A stretch of DNA of 64,000 nt from positions 9,876,501-9,940,500 of the forward strand of contig PUFA01000066.1 in the NCBI GenBank assembly GCA_003508835.1. The letters run 5' to 3'. Source of the DNA: Eonycteris spelaea. Its lineage: Eukaryota > Chordata > Mammalia > Chiroptera > Pteropodidae. The notes below the pieces were generated by a model. It saw only the letters and a program-made list of their open reading frames with translations. It had not been told where the DNA came from and made no database searches. The position numbers and the translations under genes were made by a program. This document shows positions 46,530-56,400 of the stretch, piece after piece (position 1 is the stretch's first letter; each line of letters begins with the position of its first letter).

Positions 46530-47365
46530 GTGTGGGGGGCGCCGGGGGCGGGGCCTGTGGCGTCGGCGGCCCCCAGGCTGGGCGCCCGGTCCGCAGAGGC
46601 CCGGGTCGCGGGGCTGAGGGGCCGGGGGGCTGAGGGAACTTGGGGCCTGGGAGCTGGAGCCGGCGCTCGCGGGGGCGGGGGTCGTGTGGGGGGCGAGGGC
46701 TTCCGGGACCCGGCGGGGGGCTCGGGGGCTCTCGGGGACCGTCGGACTCGGGCCGCTGCCCTGCACGAGCCGACCAGGCTTCCGGCCTGCGCGAAGCCAG
46801 AGCGCTGGGCCGTGAGGTGCCCGGGTTGGCGCAGGCCCTTCGCCCACTCGGACGGCCTTGCTAGGGCTCGCCACGTTTCCCCGAGGGGCTCAGCTTTTGT
46901 TTTGTGGGGGGCACATTGCCCTTTAACGGGCCTGTGTCCGACAGAAGTTCGGTGTTAGGCCAGGGTCTGGTCTCCTGTCTGATGTGTGACCGGTGTCCCC
47001 GCCCAGCCAAGTGTTTACACCCTTCGGGGCCCTAGACCCAATAGCAGCTTGCGGGCAGGAAGGCGGTCCGGAGGCGGGTCCCCGCGCCGGCGGCGGTGGG
47101 CTTGGATGCGGGGGTTACTGTCGATCTCCGGGAAACATGAGAAGCAGCTGCCCTGTCGCCTTGCGCACCTGCCCCGCTAGGCAGGCACCGCCAGCCTCTG
47201 TGGCCCTGGCGGGGTTGCCTCGAAGCAGGTGTTGGGCCGACGCCTGCGCGGAGCGTGGTCGCCTGGAGGCACAGGGAGGGCCTTTCGCTCTGCTGCCAGC
47301 GCAACTTCAGAGTTAGGGCTTCTGTGACAGTGACCGGGTCTGCATGCTGCTGGTCTCCTTTGCAG

Positions 47366-47579
47366 GATGACGACTTCGGGCGCTCTGTTTCCAAGCCTGG
47401 TGCCAGGCTCCCGTGGGTCTTCCAACAAATATTTAGTGGAGTTTCGGGCAGGAAAAATGTCGTTGAAAGGAACTACCGTCACCCCAGATAAGCGGAAAGG
47501 ACTGGTGTACGTCCAGCAGACGGACGACTCCCTCATCCACTTCTGCTGGAAGGACAGGACGTCGGGCAACGTGGAGGAC
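47366..47579 (+). CDS. ADRM1: ADRM1 exon 2 (start codon)
   Basis: The acceptor CTTTGCAG is followed by one base and ATG at 47367. The 71 codons begin [17 protein letters not shown] and end TSGNVED at the donor GTGAGT. This is most of the ubiquitin-binding Pru domain. Confidence 0.96.
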
Positions 47580-50500
47580 GTGAGTGTCTCAGCCCGCACC
47601 TAGGGACCCCGCCTAGCCCTCGTCCTCAGAACAGAAGGACAGGAGCCGCCCAGGCCATGCTCCGGGCCTGCGGCAGTGGCCTCACACTTGGGGGTGCGTC
47701 AGGTTCGGGGGTCGTTGGCCTGCTGCCCTCGGGAGCTGTGTGCTTTGCTCATGGCCCTTCCTAGTCTCTATGGTGTTCTGGGTGTCTCTTGTCACTTCAA
47801 AGGTGAGGTGCCTAGAATTGGAGGAGGCTTGTGAAAGCCCTGACCTTTGTCACTTTGGAAGTGTGCTCTAGGATCAGTTTATTTAGTGTCCTTAGTTCTT
47901 TTTAAGGTTTGAGAGCAGATCAGAGGTGAATTATTAATTCTTGGAATGTTGTTCCTGAAATATCTTTATTAAAAAGTTCTTCAGGAGTCAAAAGTCCTCC
48001 TCCCCTGTTCTGCACCAAGCCCAGCTCCCGGCCGCCACGCCCCTCGTGGGTGCCCCTGACCCTGGCTTACCTGCCCTGCAGGAACCCTGCTGGCGGGGGC
48101 CTTAGTGACTGCTTGTCTGTCCTGGGCCCTCTCCTACCCCACACGTTTGGGCATGGGATCCAGCATGGTTTTCAGGGAGGCTTTGGGTCTCAGTGGCGTG
48201 TGCAAGCGCCAAGCTGACTCTTCCTCTTTGGGGGCTGTCTGCAGGATTTGATCATCTTCCCTGATGACTGTGAGTTCAAGCGTGTGCCGCAGTGCCCAGC
48301 GGCAGGGTCTACGTGCTCAAGTTCAAAGCCGGGTCCAAGCGTCTCTTCTTCTGGATGCAGGTATGTAGGCTTTGCGTGTGTCAGTCCTTTCTTGCTGGCG
48401 TGGAGTTAGGTTAGAGACGTGCTTGCGGGCGGTGGGCTTGGCTCTCACTGGCCAGCGGTGCTGACCGGGCGTGTCTGTCGCGCAGCCTCAGCATCCCAGC
48501 GCCTCACCTGGGGGCGGGCACATGGGGGACCTTCGTGCATGAACACTGCAGCCGGGCTGGGCGCCCCTTCAGGGTAAGGGCTTCCTGGCAGCCAAGCGAG
48601 TGACCCCCAGCCTGGCCTGTCCTGGTGCGTTGACGGGCACATGGCCTTTGGCTTGCTCGTCTCCCAGTGCCTCTCCGAGGTCTTGGGGACCCCAGGGCTG
48701 AAGCAGGGGTGACTGTGTGGTCTGGGCACCAGGGCTCCCTCGCAGCACCCCAGCAAGGTGGGGGCGCCATCATCTCTCCCCCACCCGGTGGCCACTGGCT
48801 TGTCTGGTCCTCTCCCTCGTGGGCCGTGTTGTGCTAAGGTGACTCGACGTGTGGCGTCTGCCCGTTGAAATCTGGAAGTGGACTCGTTTGTGCGTTGGCA
48901 TACGTGCATTGGCAGTTCTGACAGATGCCACCACGTTCCCTCCCGGCCGCCCTCCACCAGCACCTCTCAGAGCCTGACGGGAAGGCTTTGTTCGTGGTGG
49001 GCCACACGGCTTGTGCTACAGCTGCTCGTTGTGCCGAAGGAGCGTGAGAGTGGCCGTGGACGTCAGGGACACGCGTGGGCATGTCTCGAGAGCTGCCCGA
49101 CGTCCCCCTGCACTGCTTTTGCTCTTCCCAGTGCTGTCTGCGTGACTGGCTGACCCTCTGCCCTGTGGGTGGGGACCGTGTCTGTGTTGGCCCCCGTGTC
49201 CCCAGTACCTTGCAAGCCCACGTGGTCGGTGACTGTTGGACAAAGGGGTGCCGACAGGGCGACACTGTCCGGATGATCTCCAATCACCTAGGGGCTCATG
49301 GTCAAGTTTCCAGTCACCCGAGGGGCCGGGGGCCGTGCCGGTCCGTGACGGTGCTGTGGTGACAGCCATTCTTGAAGGAAGGACTCGTGGTCACGGCTGG
49401 CCGTGTGGAGAGCCCCTCCCGCAGGGCGGGCCACGTTGCCCGGGTGAGCTGAGGGTTCTTGACGCTTTCGTCTCCCCTCGTTTGACGGGCGATCGTGGGG
49501 ACTGCCGTGTGCTCTCCCTGGCGCTGTGTGACCAGGGATAGGTGACCTCAGCCCTCCGGGCCTCAGGTTTCTCGTCTATGAGCCAGGGCAGTGGGGGGTG
49601 GGCCGCTCAGCCGTGGCTGGTGTCGTGTCCTGCCCGCAGGAGCCCAAGACGGACCAGGACGAGGAGCACTGCCGGAAAGTCAACGAGTACTTGAACAACC
49701 CCCCGATGCCCGGCGCGCTGGGGGCGAGTGGGAGCGGCGGCCACGAGCTCTCGGCACTGGGCGGTAATGCCTGCCTCCCCGGTGCGCGGCGAGGGCGAGC
49801 GCGATCATGGCGTGGACCCCGATGGCGCAGGCCGGACTGTTTCAAGCGGAAACAGCAGCCCACGCTAGCCCTCCTCCTGGTTCCCGGACGGTCTCACTGC
49901 CACCGTCACGCGCCAGGCAGGGCCGGAGCCCCGGGTGGGTGGGCGCAGGCCGGCGGCCGGCCCTGAGCGCCTTCTTTCTCGCAGGCGAGGGCGGCCTGCA
50001 GAGCCTGCTGGGGAACATGAGCCACAGCCAGCTCATGCAGCTCATCGGACCCGCCGGCCTCGGAGGACTGGGTAACGTGTGTGGCCCGGGGCCCTCGGCC
50101 GCAGCCTGGGTCTGTGCTCTGGCCTTCGGTCTGTTTCCTGTCAGCTGCTAGCTGGCTCTGAGTGGTGTCACCGTGCCCCCTGCGCCACCCCCCAAGGCCC
50201 CCAGTGGGGACTCAGCTGCCCGCTTCAGGGGGGCACAGCTGGCCAAGGAGGGGGCCTGAGGACATGATCCCCGGGCTCCTGCCCGGGCCCCACTTTCCCT
50301 TGGTCAGTGGGGTTGGTGGGTGCGCGGCTTGGTCGGCTGGGGAGTGCTCGCTCCTTTGCTCCGGGTTTGCGCTGCTGCCGCCTTGAACCCCAGTGTCAGG
50401 GAGGACAGAAGCTGTCTGACCTGACGGAACCAGCCTCTGGAACACTGCAGTCTGAGCAGCTGTGTCCCTCAGTTCCTTCCCCTGGGCCCTCGGCAGTCAC

Positions 50501-51937
50501 CACACCCCCCTTGCTTGTCCCCCAGCTTTAGTGCAGGGCGTTTGTTCCCTTAGCAGGGGAGGCGGGCTCCCTCTGACATCTGGTTTCGTGTCTCCTTGCT
50601 GCTGTAGGCGGGCTGGGGGCCCTGACCGGGCCGGGGCTGGCCAGCTTGCTGGGGAGCGGAGGGCCTCCGGCGAGCAGCTCTTCATCCAGGTGAGCCTCGC
50701 ACGCTGCCCCCGTGCACGCCCGGGCGCCACCAGCTGTCGCCTCTCAGAGGGGGTGGTCCCGGCTCTCCCCAGGTGTGGTCGCTCCAGCACCCCCTGCTCT
50801 CCCCAGCTCACGGAGCCAGTCGGCAGCGGTCACCCCGTCCTCCACCGCCTCTTCCGCCCGCGCCACCCCAGCCCCTTCCGCTCCAGCAGCTGCCTCGGCG
50901 ACCAGCCCGAGCCCTGCGCCCAGCCCGGGGAACGGGACCAGCACGGCCGCCAGCCCGACCCAGCCCATCCAGCTGAGCGACCTCCAGAGCATTCTGGCCA
51001 CAATGAACGTGCCGGCCGGGCCCGGAGGTGGCCAGCAAGGTAGCGCGTGCTCCTCGGGCCCAGGCTGGGGGGAGGTGCCCAGCCCTGCCCGCTCGCCACG
51101 GGCTGTGTGAGGCGTGGTGCAGCACGTCCCTGGGTCGTGCTCCGCCGTGCACGTGAGATGCCTCTGGCCCTTCTCTCTCCACACCTCCCCCGGATCACGG
51201 CTTAGCCTGTCACCCTCCTGAGTGCACGTCCAGCCTCGAGCCGCTCGTGGCTCTGCTTGCGCTCTAGTTGACCTGGCTAGTGTGCTGACGCCTGAGATCA
51301 TGGCGCCGATCCTGGCCAACGCGGACGTCCAGGAGCGCTTGCTGCCTTACCTGCCCTCTGGGGAGTCACTGCCGCAGACCGCAGACGAGATCCAGAACAC
51401 GCTGACCTCCCCCAGTTCCAGCAGGTAGACACCGGGGCCCAGCGGCCCCTGCCGCGCGCTCAGGGGAGGGTGTGCTCGGCCCGTCACCAAGCGCTCAGAC
51501 CTCCAAGCCCTGCCCGGTGATCGCCCCTCGGGCCCCTTGCGCACGCTCAGGTGACCGGCTCTCCCTTGCAGGCCCTGGGCATGTTCAGTGCGGCCTTGGC
51601 CTGGGGCAGCTGGGCCCCCTCATGTGCCAGTTCGGCTTGCCCGCCGAGGCTGTGGAGGCCGCCAACAAGGGTGGTGAGTACCGGCTGCTCCGCACTGCTG
51701 GGCGCTGCTCTTCTCTGGTAGTTGAAGGAACAAATGTCCCCGTTTGCAAAGCGGCTGTCCCCACGCCCTTGGGTCAGCACTCCCGGCCGGGGCCTGGGAA
51801 GGCCACCTCATGCTTTCCAATGCATTTTAGATGTGGAGGCATTTGCCAAAGCGATGCAGAACAGTGCCAGGTCGGAGCCGAAGGAGGGCGACGGGAAGGA
51901 CAAGAAGGACGAAGAGGAGGACATGAGCTTAGATTAA
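47367..51937 (+). CDS. ADRM1: Proteasomal ubiquitin receptor ADRM1 (Rpn13), 9 coding exons
   Basis: This is a 19S proteasome subunit that binds ubiquitin chains, docks on PSMD1 (Rpn2) and recruits the deubiquitinase UCHL5. The nine exons give 407 codons after correcting three one-base losses, equal to the human protein. The N-terminal Pru domain (about residues 20-130) spans the first three coding exons and includes [10 protein letters not shown] and [10 protein letters not shown] Ser/Ala/Pro/Thr-rich linker fills the exon at 50807. The DEUBAD domain (about 280-380; [20 protein letters not shown]) and the acidic end DEEEDMSLD follow. Breaks: C-run at 48294-48296, C-run at 51409-51413 and GGGGC near 51602-51607. 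Splice sites are all GT-AG. The large introns (46530-47365, 47580-48244 and 48361-49639) show no other gene. ADRM1 is essential, so the breaks are probably consensus errors. Confidence 0.96.
48245..48360 (+). CDS. ADRM1: ADRM1 coding exon (one base missing)
   Basis: It encodes [17 protein letters not shown] and, one frame over, [18 protein letters not shown]. The length is 116 bp where 117 is needed. A C appears lost at 48294-48296 (CCCC to CCC). Confidence 0.92.
49640..49763 (+). CDS. ADRM1: ADRM1 coding exon
   Basis: This 124 bp exon encodes [20 protein letters not shown] then [11 protein letters not shown] to SALG. It completes the Pru domain. Confidence 0.95.
49985..50071 (+). CDS. ADRM1: ADRM1 coding exon
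   Basis: This 87 bp exon encodes [20 protein letters not shown] then GPAGLGGL. The acceptor is TTTCTCGCAG and the donor GTAACG. Confidence 0.95.
50608..50689 (+). CDS. ADRM1: ADRM1 coding exon
   Basis: This 82 bp exon encodes [20 protein letters not shown] then a Ser-rich end. The acceptor is GCTGTAG and the donor GTGAGC. Confidence 0.94.
50807..51039 (+). CDS. ADRM1: ADRM1 coding exon (Ser/Ala/Pro linker)
   Basis: This 233 bp exon encodes the flexible linker [20 protein letters not shown] and onward, then the start of the UCHL5-binding domain ([19 protein letters not shown]). Confidence 0.95.
51268..51424 (+). CDS. ADRM1: ADRM1 coding exon (one base missing)
   Basis: It encodes [20 protein letters not shown] then [20 protein letters not shown] and IQNTLTSP. 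The final QFQQ needs one more C in the run at 51409-51413. The length is 157 bp where 158 is needed. Confidence 0.92.
51572..51673 (+). CDS. ADRM1: ADRM1 coding exon (one base missing)
   Basis: It encodes [10 protein letters not shown], then one frame over [20 protein letters not shown]. The length is 102 bp where 103 is needed. The break is at about 51601-51608, where human has ASGQL. Confidence 0.9.
51831..51937 (+). CDS. ADRM1: ADRM1 terminal coding exon
   Basis: It encodes [20 protein letters not shown] then [14 protein letters not shown] and TAA at 51935-51937. Confidence 0.96.
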
Positions 51938-52022
51938 GTTATTTGCTGTCTTTTCTGGGGGCGGGGTCCTTGGCTGTGATGGACACCGCCCGTCACGCAC
52001 CCTCTTTCCTCTGTTGCAACCT

Positions 52023-52028
52023 AATAAA
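52023..52028 (+). terminator. ADRM1: ADRM1 poly(A) signal
   Basis: An AATAAA hexamer lies 86 bp after the stop codon and is followed by a T-rich stretch, giving a 3' UTR of only about 110 bp. Confidence 0.88.
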
Positions 52029-52039
52029 CGTCTTTTCTT

Positions 52040-52534
52040 TAATCTGCAAACTCTGGTTTTCCTGTGCCCAGGAGTCGCGCCAATCCCAACCCCTTGTCTC
52101 CTGGACGGAGCGGGCGTGGGGCAGCCCCCGCGTCTGCAGCGTTTCCCTGGCGTTCTCGGACCTGGGGGGCCGTCCCCTCCGGGATGCGATGTTGGGCTCT
52201 GCCCACCGCTCAGCTGCTTGTCTGTCTTCCGGTTTAGAGGCCACACTTAGTTAAACAAGCTCCTTTTTAATTTTTGTTTTTAAGAACCAGTGATTTATGG
52301 ATTTCTCAAAATATTAAAAATTGGTGAAAGGGATGAAAAGTATAAAAAACCCACTTTATAGAATTTTACTCTCATTTAGAAAGACAAACCATTTCCAGAA
52401 ATGAGACCACCTGTAGAATCTAAAGTCAAGATAAACATACACACACTTCCCCTGTGACACTGGCCGAGGGTGGTGGTGTCCGCGAGCTGTGAGGGCTGGG
52501 GTTCTGGGTCTGGGGGCCCAGAGGGGCAGCCGTG
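52040..52534 (-). other. LAMA5: LAMA5 3' UTR and the gap between convergent genes
   Basis: On the minus strand this is downstream of the LAMA5 stop. An ATTAAA hexamer (minus strand) lies at 52266-52271, which would give a 3' UTR of about 290 bp and leave about 200 bp between the two transcripts. The stretch 52260-52400 is AT-rich. No other gene is seen. Confidence 0.6.
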
Positions 52535-53479
52535 CTACGTAGCTGGACAGCCGCTCGCTCCCACTGTGCCGTGCACACCCGCCGAGGGGGGCACGGTGAC
52601 GCGGGACCAGTTCACCACCAGATTCCTCATGCAGCCGCGGTAGACTGAGGACCAGGGGTGCGTCAGGGTGAGGTGCCCAGGCTGTGTGTCTGGGGGTTCT
52701 GGGGGTGCAGGAGAAGAGGAGGGGAGATGGTTAAAGCAGAGACCAGCTTCCATCTGGCACCCACCATAGGTGAGAGTGAGAGCGGGGTGACCCCAGTTCC
52801 CAGTCCCTGAGGGGCAGCCCCACCCACCAGGCTGAGGCCACACTCACCAGGCAGGCCCCCGAGGTGCAGAGGCACCAGGGTGTAGGCCGAGATCGCCGGC
52901 ATGGGCCCCACGGTCTGGTTGCTCTGTGAATCCACCTCTAGTCTGAGAACGTTCCGCTCTTGGTCACTGTGGGACACAGGCTCTGGTGACTGAGCTGGGC
53001 GGGGCCTCACCAGTGCCAGGGGCAAAGCCCCGTTGCTTGGCCAGAGGTCCCCTGCCCGAGGGTCCAAAGCTGCCCCCCGCCCCGCCCACGTCCCTCTTAG
53101 GCACTCCACAGAAGCACGGTCGGTGGGGCTGCCAGGAACGTCTGACCATGCAGAGGGGGCCCGGCTCACCTGCCAGCTGGTGCCACTGACCGTCGCATAG
53201 CGCCTTGGAGAGAGTTACCAACGTGGAGAACTTGCCCACACCGTCGTCTGCCCACAGCAGAACCTGGCGTGGTGGGTGGGGGGTGGGCATCAGGAGGGCC
53301 CTGCCAATCCCAGCCCTGCCCTGTGACCAGCCCCCACCTGCTTACCTGCTTCTCCAGCACCTGCAGCCACAGGTAGGGGGGTGCGTGGAGCCGGCCCAGG
53401 TGGAAGATGAGGCTGGTGGCTGTCTGGGGCCGCACCTCCAGCTCCAGGCTGACGTCAGGCAGGGTGGCCCCCAGGGTGT
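52535..53479 (-). CDS. LAMA5: LAMA5 exons for LG5 domain and stop codon
   Basis: The exons are 53346-53479, 53170-53263, 52848-52966 and 52535-52698. The domain runs from [20 protein letters not shown] through [20 protein letters not shown] and [10 protein letters not shown] to [20 protein letters not shown] and GASGCPAT, then TAG. One G is missing at about 52953 (KSGNVLRLEV), which places a TAG early if taken literally. Confidence 0.94.
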
Positions 53480-56400
53480 CTGTGGGGAGGAGCTGTGAGT
53501 GGAGGGGGGCCCAGGCCCCAGGCCCCTCCCTGCACAGGTCCTGCTGCTCCCTCCCCTGCCTGGGAGACAGACCTATGGTGATGGCTCCCCCGCTGCCTGC
53601 GAAGAACAGGCCTCTCTCCACCCGGCCTGACAAGCAGGGTGTGACGCCCACCACTCGGGTGGGGGCCCTAGGGGCTGCCCGTCCAGCTCCAGTCTCTTCA
53701 CACAGCCGCTGAACCAGGAACTGCTGACGGCCACCTGTCGGGGAGGACACAGGGTCAGGTCCCAAGGGTGCTGAGGAGGATGGACCGCATTGGCTGGGCT
53801 GGGGACAGGGTAGGGAAGCTGAGCTGAGGGTTCTCACTGGGAGCCTGGGCCTGTGGCTGCTGACGGGAAGGCCCCCCACGAAGAGAGTGTGGGGCCGGGG
53901 GCCCTCCACCCCCCGGTGCTGCGGGCCGGGCTCAGCCTGGCCCAGGGCCTGGACACCATCCAACAGCAGCTGGACCCGAGTCTTCTCCCACCGCACGGCC
54001 ACCTGGGGGCAGGAAAGATGTGTCACAGAGGCTCCCAGGGCCCCACCCACTCCATCCTCAGCCCCTTACCTTGTGCCACTGGCCAGCCCGTAAACGCTGG
54101 TGGCTCTGAACACGGAGCTGGGGCCCAGGGCCTTCTGTCTGAGCGACAATGTGTCGGTGACTCATGAAGAGCGCCAGGGAGGGGCTGTCGGCCATGAGGG
54201 GAACAGCAAGGAGCAGGAGTCCTCGGGGGTGCGAGGGCGCACGAGCAACGAGAGGTGGGACCTAGAAGCCAAGCAGGGGTGTCAGCGTGGGCGGCCGCCC
54301 GCACCCACCCCGCTGGCCTGGCCTTACCCGTCCCCTGGGGTGCCGGGACGCCTGCAAACTCCAGGAAACTGGACACGGGCCCCCCAAACTGGTAGGCATC
54401 TCGGATGGTCCTGAGGGGCCCGGGCGGCGTGCAGGCAGCGTCCTGGGTGGACTGCCGGCTGTGCCGGGAGGCCTGCGGGTCAGACGAGGACGCAGGGATG
54501 CTCAGGCTGCCTCATGCCCACGCCCCAGCTCCGCCGCCCTCCTGGTGCTCACCTTCCGAGCCGCAGCGGCCCGCAGTCCCGTGGGGCCTGCGCTGGCGTC
54601 TGGGTGCCGGGCATCGGGGCGCAGCCTGAGCTCACATTGACGCTGCCCACGTCCTGCCTCAGGTCCAGCACGCGCTGCGGCCCCAGCAGTCTGTGGAGGG
54701 TGTCAGCAGCTGCAGGCGCTGGGCCGGCTGGGCAGCACTGCCCCCCTCCCCACGCACACCCACGCAGCTCACCGCTGCACGAAAACGTTGCTGATGCAGC
54801 CGCTGAGGTTACGCAGGGTGTCGGGCTCGGGCAAGCCCCCCAGGAGGAGCGTCTCGGGCTGCGGCTGGGACCTGGGCCGCGGCCCCTGGTGCGCCTTCAT
54901 GTTCTGGAACTGGTCATCCACGTACAGCCAGACCCTGCGGGGACAGCAGTGTCCCGCCGGCCCTGCCTGCCCGCAGCAGGCTGCCCCACGGCCCCCGTCC
55001 CCTGGCTCACCCTGTGGCATTGCTGTAGAAAGTGACGTAGTGGGGGCTCCATCAGCGAAGCCCTTTGGAGATTTCACTTCGGTCCTCATGAACCGGAGTG
55101 TCACACGGCCCTGCTGCAGGAACACCTCGCATGGCCCATCCTGGGGACAGTGGCCAGGTCAGACTCACTCCCTCCAGCCCCCTGAACCCCCACTGCTACG
55201 GCAGGGCTGGACAAAGGTCAGACACAGGGCGAGAGGAGTCCCCAGATGAAGGGTGGGGCGACACACCGGGGACGACGGATGAATGCCGGCGGTAGAGCAG
55301 ACCGCTGTCCTGGGTGCTGCGGAAGCCAAAGCCGGAGTAGATGTCGCCGCCAAGAGGCAGGACGTGGGAAAGCTCCAGGAGCAGGAAGCCGTGGCCGTGG
55401 AAGGTCACCGACCGTCCCACCTACCGGGAGAGCGACTGTGAGGGCCCCAGCCGCCAGAGGGCGCGCTGCTGGCCAGGCAGGGAGGGTCGGGGCTCACCAG
55501 CAAGTCGGCCGTGCAGCCTGCGCTGATGCCCGTGGTGTTCAGCCGTTTGAGATCCACATACTTGCCCAGAGCTTTGATGCCCTTGACGCAGCCACGCACC
55601 GAGCCTCCGGAGGGGAAAAGCCGCCGCAGGCTGTGGGACAAGCGTGTGTGAGGAGACCGGCACTGGGGGGCGAGGGATGGGCCTGGGAGAAGCCTGCCCC
55701 GCCCTGCCCGCTCTGCGCATGCTCACCTCGGGGGCAGCTGGTCTGGCGGCACGCCCCCCAGGTAGTAAGCATCCGCCAGCTCCAGCACGTTCTCCTGCTC
55801 CTTGCTGAACACGGTGGCCCTCTCCACCCGCACCAGCACGCGCTTGCGGTTGCCCCCCAGCAGGAACACCTGGATCTGGACGGCGTGACGTGGGGGCTTC
55901 AGGGCCAGCTGCGTCCCCTACGGCCCACCCCGCCCACTCTCCTTAGCGCCTTACCGCCTTGCTGGCCGCGGTCAGGGGCGGCGGGGTCTGCAGCGGGACA
56001 GCCTTCTCCAGGCCCGCACCAAAGTCATAGAAGAGCAGGAGGTTACCTTCCAGTACCGCCAGGCACAGGAACTGGTCCTGTGGAGTGGGCGGAGTCAGCA
56101 GGGGTGGAGTTTGCAGGGGCGGAGTCAGCGCGGGGGCGTGGCCTGTATGGGGCGGAGTCAGCGGTGTGGGGCTGACAGGGGCCGAGTCAGCGGCAGGCGG
56201 CAGGGTTGGGAGAGGCGGAGTCAGCGGGGTGGGCCTGCCTCGTGTTGCAGGAAGAAGATGATCCCATGGGAGGACACCAGCCGCATCTCCAGTTCAAAGC
56301 GCTTGGTGGTGCCCATCTGTCTCTCCACACTGATGCGGGCGAAGCCAGAGCCATCCAGGTACGAGCCGTCAGTGAGCCACGGGTCTCCAGTCGATTTGGA

